From IMG/VR virus record IMGVR_UViG_3300009474_000015, positions 1 through 23,581 of that record: a stretch of DNA of 23,581 nt; one strand, written 5' to 3'. Position 1 is the stretch's first letter; each line of letters starts with the position of its first letter. Origin of the DNA: a virus. The notes below the pieces were generated by a model. It did no database searches, was not told the DNA's origin, and was given only the letters and a program-made list of their open reading frames with translations. The position numbers and the translations under genes were made by a program. Positions 7,180 to 13,849 of the stretch are shown here, piece after piece.

Positions 7180-7736
7180 GACTCCAGGGCGGCGAGCATT
7201 GCTGGGTCTTTGGGCATGGGCCGGCCTTGCCCTGTGGGTTTGGCCAGCTCCTCTTTGAGGTACTCAGGCTTGAGCGCCTGCCAGCCGTGCTCAACACCGG
7301 CATGGCACAGCAACACCTGCTGCCAGTGGGGCAGCCTTGCCACCCGCTGGACAGATGCCTCCCATGCCGCCTTGGTCCAGGTGGCGTTGGCGCGGTGCTT
7401 GCTCTTGCGGCTCTCGTTCCACCACTGCACCAGCAGCGGCTGGGCCTCGGCGCACACGTTCACTAGGCAGTCCTCGTCGAGGCTGGCCTGGTGGCGAGCG
7501 GTTGCCGCGACCTTCTTGGGCACCTCGACAACATGGCTTGGCACCACAGCAAGGGCCGGCACGCTCTCGGTGGGGGAGACGTAGCCATGCAGGGCTGCGT
7601 CCCACACCTCCACCCGTTCAAGGGTGTTGAACTTGTAGCCGCAAGCAGAGCAAATGCGCCCGCGCCGCAGGCCATCCGGCTTCCGCTTGATGTCAATGAC
7701 GCGGCTCTGATCGTGGCTGCATTTGGGGCAGTTCAT
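7158..7736 (-). CDS. NrdR-like zinc-ribbon protein with helical C-terminal domain
   Basis: 192 residues. The first 45 read MNCPKCSHDQSRVIDIKRKP then RRGRICSACGYKFNTLERVE, a four-cysteine zinc ribbon matching the N-terminus of NrdR (MxCPxCxxxxxxVIDSR...RRRxCxxCxxRFTTxE). The ATP-cone that follows in NrdR is missing. Instead, after a linker, residues about 105-180 form a helical domain (LVQWWNESRKSKHRANATWT, AAWEASVQRVARLPHWQQVL, VEHGWQALKPEYL) of a style I associate with C-terminal regions of phage replication proteins. Start at 7736 is set by the ATGA overlap with the upstream stop; an in-frame extension would be unnecessary. Probably DNA-binding; not a genuine NrdR. Confidence 0.75.
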   Translation of the reverse strand: MNCPKCSHDQSRVIDIKRKPDGLRRGRICSACGYKFNTLERVEVWDAALHGYVSPTESVPALAVVPSHVVEVPKKVAATARHQASLDEDCLVNVCAEAQPLLVQWWNESRKSKHRANATWTKAAWEASVQRVARLPHWQQVLLCHAGVEHGWQALKPEYLKEELAKPTGQGRPMPKDPAMLAALESWPKQTA

Positions 7737-7957
7737 TCGGACGTATCCCCCGGGGCCCACTCGCCGCACCAGAAGGCATCGAAAACAGCAGGCCACATCC
7801 CGTAGGTGGTGGCGTCGGGCCCGCTGTTGTAGTCGCCGTGCAGTTGCGGCGCATTACGGCGGCACGAAAGCACGTCATCTCTGGCCTTCAGCGGTCTGCT
7901 GTAGCGGCAGTTGGCGCAGTCCTGCCAGATGGTCGGTGGGTATCCGTAGCTAGTCAT
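7733..7957 (-). CDS. Small Cys-rich phage protein, possible zinc finger
   Basis: 74 residues, MTSYGYPPTIWQDCANCRYS then RPLKARDDVLSCRRNAPQ and a late WCGEW. Four Cys (CxxC, single C, and C in WCGEW) suggest one structural zinc site. No family name known to me. It starts 4 nt inside the end of the resolvase gene (ATGA) and its stop forms ATGA with the zinc-ribbon gene. Two adjacent small zinc-type proteins suggest a shared DNA or RNA transaction role. Confidence 0.7.
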   Translation of the reverse strand: MTSYGYPPTIWQDCANCRYSRPLKARDDVLSCRRNAPQLHGDYNSGPDATTYGMWPAVFDAFWCGEWAPGDTSE

Positions 7958-8313
7958 TCCCAGATCACCTTCATGTAGATGGATTGATTTGTTTTTGGGG
8001 TCTTTGTCCAGCGCAAGGCGAGGGTGGGCACCACACCCACCCGGTCGTCGCTCCAGATCAGGCCATTGCCGGCATCGAGCACAGCGCCTGCCATGTTGTC
8101 CAGGTCGCCACGGGCGGGCCCCCTGAACACCAGGCACAGGCAGCGCACGTCGTCGAGAGGGGGGATAGCCCACCACTCGCCAAGGATTGCCCGCACATTT
8201 GCTTTCCAGTCCATGTAGGCCTTGGGCATGTACGGCCGGCCGCCTCTCGGTGAAGACCGGGGCCGGGCCTTGGACATCAACGGAACGCGGAGCTCGAAGT
8301 CGGCGGTGCGCAT
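7954..8313 (-). CDS. RusA-like Holliday junction resolvase
   Basis: 119 residues, the usual RusA length. It contains the RusA signatures SKARPRSSPRGG and YMPKAYMDWK near the N-terminus and RGPARGDLDNMAGAVLDAGN then GLIWSDDRVGVV at about 64-95. The aspartates at about 70, 72 and 89/90 correspond to the metal-binding Asp residues of Escherichia coli RusA. The enzyme cuts four-way junctions and would replace T7 endonuclease I (gp3), which occupies this position in T7 and resolves branched concatemers before packaging. Its ATG shares a base with the SSB stop (TGATG). Confidence 0.88.
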   Translation of the reverse strand: MRTADFELRVPLMSKARPRSSPRGGRPYMPKAYMDWKANVRAILGEWWAIPPLDDVRCLCLVFRGPARGDLDNMAGAVLDAGNGLIWSDDRVGVVPTLALRWTKTPKTNQSIYMKVIWE

Positions 8314-9002
8314 CAGAAGGGCATCTCTTCTGAATCAGCCCCAGCCAGTGCAGCCGGGGCCTCGGCCCGCACCTGGGCAGCCCGTTGCTGCAACCGCTGG
8401 CTCGGGGTGAGCGCCGCCTCATTTTCCTTAACCGAATCGGTGAAGGAATCTGCGGGGGTGTCCACCACGTAGCCGTTCTCCACACCGAACACATCAGCCG
8501 GGGCGGTGCGCTCGTAGGGCACCAGGTCGAGCACCTGGAGGGCCTCAAAGCTGAGGCTCACGCCCTTCTTGCCGAACTTGTCTTCCCAGCCCCAGGCCGA
8601 GAAGGCCACCTTCACCTTGCTGCCGTTGCCGATCAGCTCGCCAGCGGGCCACAGGTTCTTGTGGCTGTCGTAGACGGCCGGGGCCTGGAGCGTTTGCCCC
8701 TTTTTGGTGGTCTCGTTCTTCTTGAAGCGGAACTCCATCAGGCCAGTGGCATTGCCTTCCCGGTCGATCTGCTCCTTGAAGGGCCAGGCGTTCTTGCTGG
8801 GCTTGGCCCCCTCCCCATGGAGGCGGGCAAACTCGGCTTCGATCGTTTGCATCAGGGCCATGGCCGCCTTGCCGCTCTGATCAGCACACCAGCTGATTGA
8901 CCAGCTGCGGGGCTTTTCTTCGTCGAAACGGTCTGGCTCGGGGTCGAAACATTTCGCCCAGCAGGCATCGCCTACGGGGGTTGTCAGCATTTGTCGCGTC
9001 AT
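8313..9002 (-). CDS. Single-stranded DNA-binding protein, T7 gp2.5-like
   Basis: 229 residues, same size as T7 gp2.5 (232). The body is a mixed beta protein consistent with an OB fold, with SKNAWPFKEQIDREGNATGL, NLWPAGELIGNGSKVKVAFS and VSLSFEALQVLDL typical of T7-type SSBs. The end is acidic with a terminal Phe (ADSEEMPF), the tail that recruits replication partners. Two starts are possible: ATG 9002 (MTRQMLTT) or ATG 8990 (MLTTPVGD); neither has a clear ribosome site. It lies directly downstream of RNA polymerase as in T7-like cyanophages. Even though no phage polymerase is in the window, this gene implies phage control of replication forks. Confidence 0.88.
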   Translation of the reverse strand: MTRQMLTTPVGDACWAKCFDPEPDRFDEEKPRSWSISWCADQSGKAAMALMQTIEAEFARLHGEGAKPSKNAWPFKEQIDREGNATGLMEFRFKKNETTKKGQTLQAPAVYDSHKNLWPAGELIGNGSKVKVAFSAWGWEDKFGKKGVSLSFEALQVLDLVPYERTAPADVFGVENGYVVDTPADSFTDSVKENEAALTPSQRLQQRAAQVRAEAPAALAGADSEEMPF

Positions 9003-9007
9003 TTGCG

Positions 9008-9021
9008 CTGCAGATCTGCAG
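9008..9021. promoter_or_regulatory. Perfect 14-bp palindrome before SSB
   Basis: CTGCAGATCTGCAG is perfectly self-complementary and sits 6 nt upstream of the SSB ATG. It may be an operator or may fold over the start region of the SSB message. Confidence 0.35.
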
Positions 9022-9041
9022 TGTACTCAGCGAACGTAAGG

Positions 9042-9081
9042 CATAGGACCATCGTACGCAAGTCCTAGGACCGTCCTAGGA
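9042..9081. promoter_or_regulatory. CCTAGGAC palindrome cluster (putative operator), SSB/RNAP junction
   Basis: GTCCTAGGACCGTCCTAGG at 9062-9080 contains two overlapping dyads, and CATAGGACC at 9042-9050 repeats the beginning of the related site at 13320. The RNA polymerase stop codon lies inside the palindrome. The same sequence recurs before a winged-helix regulator (13320-13342) and before the 78-aa gene (14578-14596), which suggests binding by a common phage protein, perhaps that regulator. Confidence 0.5.
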
Positions 9082-11523
9082 GAAGCAATAGGGGTTCTGA
9101 CCGATCTCCCCAGGGCACAGGTCACCCACCATTGGCGGTGGCGGAAGCCGCCTAACCCCTGATCTGGCCTTGATTTCAGCCGTGATCTCCGCCAGCCAGT
9201 CGGTCATATACATGGCTCGCAGCTCGTCGTGGAGCGTGTGGTGCAGCCAGTCACATCGCGCTGGGATTGCCGCAAAACAGTCGTGACTTGTCAGCAGCTG
9301 GACCTGATGCGATGCACCTCTGTGAACAACGGCGTGGACCAGGGCCCCGTCAAAGCTGTGGACCAGGTTGGCCGTGATGCTTCTGTTCGTGGCCCTGGCG
9401 CTCAACTCCCCCCGCTCTGGCTTATCCATCAAGGTCTGCCAGCTGGGTGCCCCGCTCAACAGGGTCTGAACCTTGCTGCGCGATGGCGTCAGCGAGCCCA
9501 GCCGCATCGGGAAACCCATTGGCGTGGTCCACTCGATCGACTTCTGCGCTTTCACCACTACGGCCGACACCTTCCGCAGCCAGTCCTGCACCGCCAGGCA
9601 GGGCTGCACCTCCTCCTTAAGCGTGGCCAGCAGCCGCTTGGCCAGGTATCTGCTGGGGCCCAGCAGCTTGCTCTCGTAGTCCCATGGATGCAGCAGGCCC
9701 ACCTCCTGGGTGAGCAGCTCCACCAGCCCGTCAACAATTCCCTGGTACTGGGCGCCGTAGGTGGTCGTCATCACCGGGCCCTTGGTCAGCTTCCGGTCGA
9801 TGCCCAGCTCCAGCCAGAACGCAGCGTGCCGCTGTGAGCGATCGCAACCTGCCTCCAGGTCACCTCGCAGCAACTGCTGCACCCGGGCGGCCACCACTGC
9901 GTAGAGATCACTCGGGCGATCGCCAATCAAGTTGCAGCTCTCGGCAATGCGCCGGTCCCGCACTAGGGCCGACAGGATTCCAGGCCCGCTGGTGGTCTGG
10001 TCGAAACGGATCGGCACCGTGATCGGCTGGTTCGGGTCAGCCAGCCAACTGCGAAAGGCCTGGGCCATCTGCAGGAACTGCCACGGATCCTTGGCCCCGT
10101 CCCATAGCTCCAGCTGGTCGAGGGGGTTCTCGGCCACCGCCACCAGCCGCTCGATGTTGCTGCGCCCCCACTGCAGCCGCTCCTGCCATGTGACGCGGCC
10201 CAGCCCGTAGTGCCCTGCTGCTGCCTTGAGGATCCAGTCAGCTGCGCTCTCGTCACACCGCTCACCAACGGCAAAGTTCACCGCTGCTTTCTCCCAGTCG
10301 GGGCCCTGGTGCGTGGCGTAGCGGTTCGAGCTGTAGACCCGGCCGCGGAAATCCAGGTCATAGGCAAACCAAACCGGCTGGCCCGCCACCTGCTCGCATT
10401 CCCGCAGCGCCTGCTCGATTCGTACCCGCTGCCTCTTGCCTTCCCGCTCGTCGTGCCAGGCCGCGGTCGCCTGCTTCTGCCATGCCTTCCAGGCCTTGCG
10501 GTCCTTCTCATCCTCTGGCCGCGGCGGCGCTGTCACCGGCTCGCGGCGCACCGGGAACAGGTTGGGCAGGTTGGAGTCCCAGGCCTGGCGCTGCACGTCA
10601 ACCACCCAGGGGTCGATGGCCATCTGCTGCTCTTGCAGGGTGTTGATCACCTTCAGGGCAGGGGCCAGCGCTGGCCCATCCAGGTAGCCGAGGTCTCGTG
10701 GCGCACGGCAGCCCACCAGCGGCTGGGTGTTGCTGTAGTGCCCTCCTCCATACAGGCCAGTCCATGGCCGCGGCGGCGCCAGCATCGGCAGCCGCTTGGG
10801 TGCCACAGGCCGGGCCGGGCAAGCCTTGGCCAGGGTCAGCGTTTCGAGGGTGGGCTCCACCATCGGCTGCCGTTGGGAGATATGCACCACCCGCACCAGG
10901 CTGGTCTCGCGCACCACTACATCCAGCAGCAGGGAGCCAACGGCCCTGCGGTCGCCAGCAGTCCAGGGCTCCTGGTTGAAATGCAGCTGGCCCATGACCT
11001 TGGCGCCCACCACCTCCTTCTTGTTGCCGTCTGCTCGCTTCTTCAGCAGCCGCAGCAGATCAGGGCTCCGGTCGTCGATCGCAATGGCCCGCACCTCGTC
11101 TTCTATGCGGCGGCCGATCGTGGTGGCCAGCACGCTGTACCGCAGGCGCCGGGTGAGCGTGTCCAGCACAGCCCCCAGGGCAACAGCAGCGATTGGTGCA
11201 AGTCCCTTGTCCTTGAAGTGCAGCAGCATCGGCAGCGCCTCGAAGTGGGGCCCCGCCATTGCCGGGTTGGCAGCAAACCGGGTCAGCAGGGCGTCGATGC
11301 CGATCTTCACGGCCTCCCCGCAGCAGTCGAACAGCTGCCTCCCGTACTCGGTAGCGCTCTCCTTGCCCTGGGCCACCAGCTTGGCCCGGCTGGCCTTAGC
11401 GCGGTCGCTGGCGGCCTCTATTTGGAGCTCCTCCCGGGATGCTTGGAGCTCGTTTGGAGGAGGTGGAATAAATGCCGTATGCCTGCCGTGTGCGGGAAGG
11501 TCGCTTTTTGGCAGTTTTTCCAC
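9076..11523 (-). CDS. T7-like single-subunit RNA polymerase
   Basis: 815 residues (T7: 883). Polymerase landmarks: DLDFRGRVYSS at about 389-399; FDQTTSG with catalytic Asp about 508 (T7 D537); K581-GPVMTTT-Y589-G, which keeps the K631/Y639 spacing of the T7 O-helix; VHSFDGALVHAVV at about 721; and TSHDCFAAIPA with catalytic Asp about 748 (T7 D812). The terminus YCFS resembles the T7 foot FAFA. All catalytic residues are present, so it should be active and transcribe phage middle/late genes. The start is GTG at 11523 with GAGGTG just upstream; no in-frame ATG lies near. The N-terminal region is shorter than in T7. Upstream are two TGCA-type motifs and the attP region; downstream is SSB. Confidence 0.96.
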   Translation of the reverse strand: MEKLPKSDLPAHGRHTAFIPPPPNELQASREELQIEAASDRAKASRAKLVAQGKESATEYGRQLFDCCGEAVKIGIDALLTRFAANPAMAGPHFEALPMLLHFKDKGLAPIAAVALGAVLDTLTRRLRYSVLATTIGRRIEDEVRAIAIDDRSPDLLRLLKKRADGNKKEVVGAKVMGQLHFNQEPWTAGDRRAVGSLLLDVVVRETSLVRVVHISQRQPMVEPTLETLTLAKACPARPVAPKRLPMLAPPRPWTGLYGGGHYSNTQPLVGCRAPRDLGYLDGPALAPALKVINTLQEQQMAIDPWVVDVQRQAWDSNLPNLFPVRREPVTAPPRPEDEKDRKAWKAWQKQATAAWHDEREGKRQRVRIEQALRECEQVAGQPVWFAYDLDFRGRVYSSNRYATHQGPDWEKAAVNFAVGERCDESAADWILKAAAGHYGLGRVTWQERLQWGRSNIERLVAVAENPLDQLELWDGAKDPWQFLQMAQAFRSWLADPNQPITVPIRFDQTTSGPGILSALVRDRRIAESCNLIGDRPSDLYAVVAARVQQLLRGDLEAGCDRSQRHAAFWLELGIDRKLTKGPVMTTTYGAQYQGIVDGLVELLTQEVGLLHPWDYESKLLGPSRYLAKRLLATLKEEVQPCLAVQDWLRKVSAVVVKAQKSIEWTTPMGFPMRLGSLTPSRSKVQTLLSGAPSWQTLMDKPERGELSARATNRSITANLVHSFDGALVHAVVHRGASHQVQLLTSHDCFAAIPARCDWLHHTLHDELRAMYMTDWLAEITAEIKARSGVRRLPPPPMVGDLCPGEIGQNPYCFS

Positions 11524-11535
11524 TGCACCTCTGCA
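11524..11535. promoter_or_regulatory. TGCACCTCTGCA motif at RNAP start
   Basis: A member of the TGCA-N4-TGCA family directly abutting the GTG start of the RNA polymerase gene. On the minus strand it includes GAGGTG, which can double as the ribosome site. A second copy lies 55 bp upstream. Confidence 0.4.
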
Positions 11536-11578
11536 CGGTTGGTCAGTCCCTATCTAACCGCAGGGCTGCCAAGTGTTT

Positions 11579-11590
11579 TGCAGTAGTGCA
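11579..11590 (-). promoter_or_regulatory. TGCACTACTGCA motif between attP and RNAP
   Basis: Identical 12-mer to 4890-4901 (same strand) and 16204-16215 (opposite strand). It is placed just downstream of the tRNA-Leu fragment on the minus strand, upstream of RNA polymerase. Confidence 0.45.
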
Positions 11591-11594
11591 GTAT

Positions 11595-11645
11595 GGCGAA
11601 ACGGATTTTAAGTCCGCTGCGTCTGCCAATTCCGCCATGCCCCCG
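11595..11645 (-). other. attP core candidate: 5' part of tRNA-Leu(UAA)
   Basis: The minus strand reads GGCATGGCGGAATTGGCAGA then CGCAGCGGACTTAAAATCCG, the 5' acceptor end, D-arm and anticodon arm of a bacterial tRNA-Leu with anticodon UAA (stem CGGA/TCCG, loop CTTAAAA). After the anticodon arm there is no variable arm or T-arm, so it is a fragment and not a tRNA gene. It lies between RNA polymerase and integrase. Cyanophage P-SSP7 is known to carry a similar match to part of a host tRNA-Leu next to its integrase, so this is most likely the crossover site for integration into that host gene. Confidence 0.85.
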
Positions 11646-11765
11646 CGTTGCGCTGGAAGGGATCTCGGGGTTTTCGCAGGATGCGGCGGGGTGCCGATCA
11701 AGCGAATATCCGCATCGAATCCGCATCCCAAAGCTACCCGGTGGATGCTTCCGCTTTGCATCCAC
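11646..11765. repeat. Clustered CCGCATC repeats, possible integrase arm sites
   Basis: About 120 bp without a convincing gene. It contains GGATGCGG at about 11680, two direct copies of ATCCGCATC at about 11707-11727, and GGATGC...GCATCC as an inverted pair at about 11742-11762. Repeated short sites beside an attP core are what tyrosine integrases use as arm-type binding sites; that role is inferred. Confidence 0.45.
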
Positions 11766-11969
11766 TCAATCCCAGAGCTTTGGCCGGGCCGGTTCAGCCC
11801 GCAGCCCGCTGGGTGAGAACGGGTCAATGCGCAGCCGAACCCCGTGGGGGTCGGTCTTGCTCGGCACGGTGCAGCCGGTCAGCGGCATGTTCTCCGGCGT
11901 TATCTCCATGCCGTTGTTCCACCCGCAGGCCGGCCCAGACAGCTGGGCCAGCAGCATTAGCTCAACCAT
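11766..11969 (-). CDS. Small protein downstream of integrase, unknown
   Basis: 67 residues, MVELMLLAQLSGPACGWNNG then MEITPENMPLTGCTV..., with a short hydrophobic start and two Cys. It could be a secreted or lipid-modified peptide (LSGPAC resembles a weak lipobox), but this is uncertain. It begins 3 nt after the integrase stop, in the same TGAGCCATGG junction that links 15948-15706 to 15702-15520, which supports it as a real operon member. Position next to attP hints at an excisionase or other accessory, but no HTH is visible. Confidence 0.5.
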   Translation of the reverse strand: MVELMLLAQLSGPACGWNNGMEITPENMPLTGCTVPSKTDPHGVRLRIDPFSPSGLRAEPARPKLWD

Positions 11970-11972
11970 GGC

Positions 11973-12962
11973 TCAGGCCTCCAGCGCAGCGACGCAGGCG
12001 GCCAGCGCCCCGGTCTGCAGGTGCATGTACCTCTGAACCGCTGCCAGGCTCTCCCAGCCCCCGAAGGCCATCAGCTGGCCCTGGTTCACCCCTCGGCTGG
12101 CCAGCTTGCTGGCGCAGGTGTGGCGTGTGGTGTGGATGGTCAGGGCCTCGTCATCGGCCAGCCCCAGGGCCTCCTTGCCGCTGGCGAAGTGCCGCCGATA
12201 GGTGCAGTAGCTGTAGGGCCACACCCGATGGCCCGGCACGGGCGGCAGGTGCGGCGTGATTGCGTCAATAGCGCGGCGGGTGAGTGGCACCGATCTGGGC
12301 CGCCCGTTCTTGGTGCTCCAGAACGTGACTGTGCCCTGCTTGAGGCTCACGTCCTGGCCCTTGAGCTTCTCGGCTTCACCCCAGCGGCAACAGGTCTCCA
12401 GCAGGAACACCAGCAGATCGGCCGCGGCGGGCTGGTCGATGGCCTGGAAGTAGGCGCATAGGCCGGCCACCTCCTGGTCGGAGAACACCCGGTCCTTGGT
12501 GTTGCGCTTGGTCAGCTGCCGGGGCAGCGATGGCATGACCTCCAGCCGGCCGTGGAGCACAGCGTCGGCCATCATTGCCCGCACTGCTGACACCTTCTTG
12601 TTGATGGTGTCGGGGCGGTTGCCCTTGGCCGCCAGCTTCTGGCGCCAGTCCTGAATCATCGGCGCGGTTATCTCGCCCAGCTGGGTGTCGGCGCCGAAGT
12701 AGTCGAGGGCGGACTGGCTGTAAATCTCAGCCGTGCGCTCGTAGGCCAAGCCTTTCCAGCGAATCCGCAGCGACAGCTCGCGGGCCTCTTTGAGGGTGAT
12801 CCCGTTGCCGGGGCCCGAGGGCCTGGCCAGCAGCTGCTCCAGCAGCTCTCGCTTGACGGCGAGGGCCTCGGCCTTGGTCCTGGCCTTGCGGGTGCGGCGC
12901 ACCCCGTCAACGGTTACATCAGCGATCCAGCCGTCGCTGTGTCGGCGTACTGATCCGGTCAT
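11973..12962 (-). CDS. int: Tyrosine-family site-specific integrase
   Basis: 329 residues. The N-terminal 55 residues look like an arm-binding AP2-like domain (RRHSDGWIADVTVDGVRRTR), followed by a core-binding helical domain at about 60-150 and the catalytic domain. The active-site set is complete: Arg about 193 (CCRWGEAEKL), Lys about 218 (STKNGRPRS), H277-x-x-R280 (HTTRHTCAS), Trp about 303 (GGWESLAAVQ) and nucleophile Tyr about 312 (RYMHLQTG). It should integrate and excise the phage at the tRNA-Leu site about 0.3 kb downstream. The ATG is preceded by the C/A-rich leader repeat, starting 30 nt after the regulator stop, so integrase is probably co-transcribed with the regulator. Confidence 0.95.
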   Translation of the reverse strand: MTGSVRRHSDGWIADVTVDGVRRTRKARTKAEALAVKRELLEQLLARPSGPGNGITLKEARELSLRIRWKGLAYERTAEIYSQSALDYFGADTQLGEITAPMIQDWRQKLAAKGNRPDTINKKVSAVRAMMADAVLHGRLEVMPSLPRQLTKRNTKDRVFSDQEVAGLCAYFQAIDQPAAADLLVFLLETCCRWGEAEKLKGQDVSLKQGTVTFWSTKNGRPRSVPLTRRAIDAITPHLPPVPGHRVWPYSYCTYRRHFASGKEALGLADDEALTIHTTRHTCASKLASRGVNQGQLMAFGGWESLAAVQRYMHLQTGALAACVAALEA

Positions 12963-12971
12963 GGTGGTTTT

Positions 12972-12990
12972 GGTGGTTGGTGGTTGGTGG
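12972..12990 (-). repeat. C/A-rich leader repeat before integrase
   Basis: Minus strand CCACCAACCACCAACCACC, followed by AAAACCACC and the integrase ATG. It stands where a Shine-Dalgarno sequence would be expected, and none is present. One of eight copies of this leader in the window. Confidence 0.6.
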
Positions 12991-12992
12991 CA

Positions 12993-13310
12993 TCAGAGGT
13001 TGGCGATCTGCCGGGCCAACGCCTTGCCTTTGGGGCTCAGCGTCAGCACAAACCGGCGGCCCATCGTGGCGTCGCGTTCAATGTCCACCAGGCCGTGGCC
13101 TGGCGTGCCGTGGCGGTGCGTGTCCGACAGCGATTGCGCGATGCGAGACACCGAGGAAGGCGAGACGCTTAACGCGGTGGCAATCTCCTCGTAGCTGCGG
13201 CGGCCGTGGGTCGCGACCTCCATAAACACCTGGACGTGATGGACGTAAAGGTGCGTCGGGCTGTGGACAGCAAAAGCGTCCAGAGCCCTCGAAAAGAGAG
13301 CCAGATCCAT
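12993..13310 (-). CDS. MarR-like winged-helix regulator
   Basis: 105 residues, MDLALFSRALDAFAVHSPTH..., with a helix-turn-helix at about 38-64 (RSYEEIATALSVSPSSVSRI), a wing region and an ending LTLSPKGKALARQI that matches the MarR pattern LTxKGxALxxxI. It probably controls the lysis-lysogeny decision, given its place directly upstream of integrase. I choose ATG 13310 over ATG 13322 because CCACCAACC, the leader repeat found before many starts here, immediately precedes 13310. A double palindrome (13320-13342) lies just upstream and recurs twice elsewhere, so autoregulation is likely. MarR proteins normally dimerise on such dyads. Confidence 0.8.
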   Translation of the reverse strand: MDLALFSRALDAFAVHSPTHLYVHHVQVFMEVATHGRRSYEEIATALSVSPSSVSRIAQSLSDTHRHGTPGHGLVDIERDATMGRRFVLTLSPKGKALARQIANL

Positions 13311-13319
13311 GGTTGGTGG
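13311..13319 (-). repeat. Short C/A leader before winged-helix gene
   Basis: CCACCAACC immediately before ATG 13310, a shortened copy of the leader repeat. It helps decide the start of the regulator. Confidence 0.5.
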
Positions 13320-13342
13320 CATAGGACTGTCCTAGGACTATG
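13320..13342. promoter_or_regulatory. Double CCTAGGAC palindrome, likely operator of the regulator
   Basis: CATAGGACTGTCCTAGGAC followed by TATG: two overlapping dyads, TAGGAC-T-GTCCTA and GTCCTAGGAC, with outer CATAG/CTATG also inverted. It lies 10 nt upstream of the chosen regulator start. Related to 9062-9080 and 14578-14596. Confidence 0.6.
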
Positions 13343-13492
13343 CCACCTCTGCAACACGACACGGGGCGGTCCCCCGCACTCCTCAAAGAAAACGTCCAGC
13401 TCCTGCCACTGCTGGCCCCAGGGGATCGAAACTGAAGCGATTAAGGCTATGGGCATCGTTTTTAGGTTTCAGTTGTGCAGGTATCCCCGGCA
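13343..13492. other. Intergenic region between the two winged-helix genes
   Basis: 150 bp with no convincing gene. On the minus strand ACTGAA and CGAT pair with ATCG and TTCAGT at about 13430-13473, giving a two-part hairpin with an AT-rich loop. This may be a terminator-like or promoter region for the regulator-integrase unit. Nothing else is recognisable. Confidence 0.4.
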
Positions 13493-13849
13493 CTACTTAA
13501 AGGTTTCGGCTATCAAGCCCTGGCCATCTTTGGTCAGAGATATTTGAAACCCCCTGCGGTGCGGGTGTTTCCTTAGCTCAACCAGCCCAAACGGGCTAGG
13601 CATTGATCGACCTTCCCGCCAGCGGGTGCGGCCCCGCAGCAGGGCGATGGTCCGGTTTGCTGTGCTCCGGTCCATCCCCATCGCGTCGGCCAGGTCGCTG
13701 CCGTGATCGATGCCGCCAGCGATCCACAGCAGGGCCTCGGCGGCCACCAGGGGCGGGTGCCCCACGTGCCGGCCCGTGCTCTTCATGTGGTCGCGGAACA
13801 CCCCGCGCAGCCCCTTGAGCAGGGCAGCTACATCGGTGGGCTGGGTCAT
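13493..13849 (-). CDS. Second winged-helix DNA-binding protein
   Basis: 118 residues. A helix-turn-helix is visible at about 47-70 (GIDHGSDLADAMGMDRSTAN, then RTIALLRGR), followed by a wing with SPFGLVELRKHPHRRGFQIS and an end LTKDGQGLIAETF, again MarR-like. It differs in sequence from the 105-aa regulator, so the two are not recent duplicates, but they could form opposing switch proteins. ATG overlaps the upstream stop (ATGA at 13846-13849). Predicted cytoplasmic transcription factor. Confidence 0.78.
   Translation of the reverse strand: MTQPTDVAALLKGLRGVFRDHMKSTGRHVGHPPLVAAEALLWIAGGIDHGSDLADAMGMDRSTANRTIALLRGRTRWREGRSMPSPFGLVELRKHPHRRGFQISLTKDGQGLIAETFK

Noticed and set aside
7158-7736. 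Genuine NrdR repressor
   Set aside because: Only the zinc ribbon matches; the ATP-cone required in NrdR is missing.
10210-11586. Long plus-strand open frame of 458 codons
   Set aside because: Antisense shadow of the RNA polymerase gene in high-GC DNA; low-complexity content and no motifs.
11543-11827. Frame encoding a GGMAELADAADLKS-like peptide across the attP site
   Set aside because: This is the well-known false translation of a tRNA-Leu sequence and crosses non-coding attP DNA.
13169-13456. Minus-strand frame starting MPIALIASVSIPWG
   Set aside because: Runs through the palindromic operator and most of the regulator gene in another frame; codon content past the first 40 residues is shadow-like.
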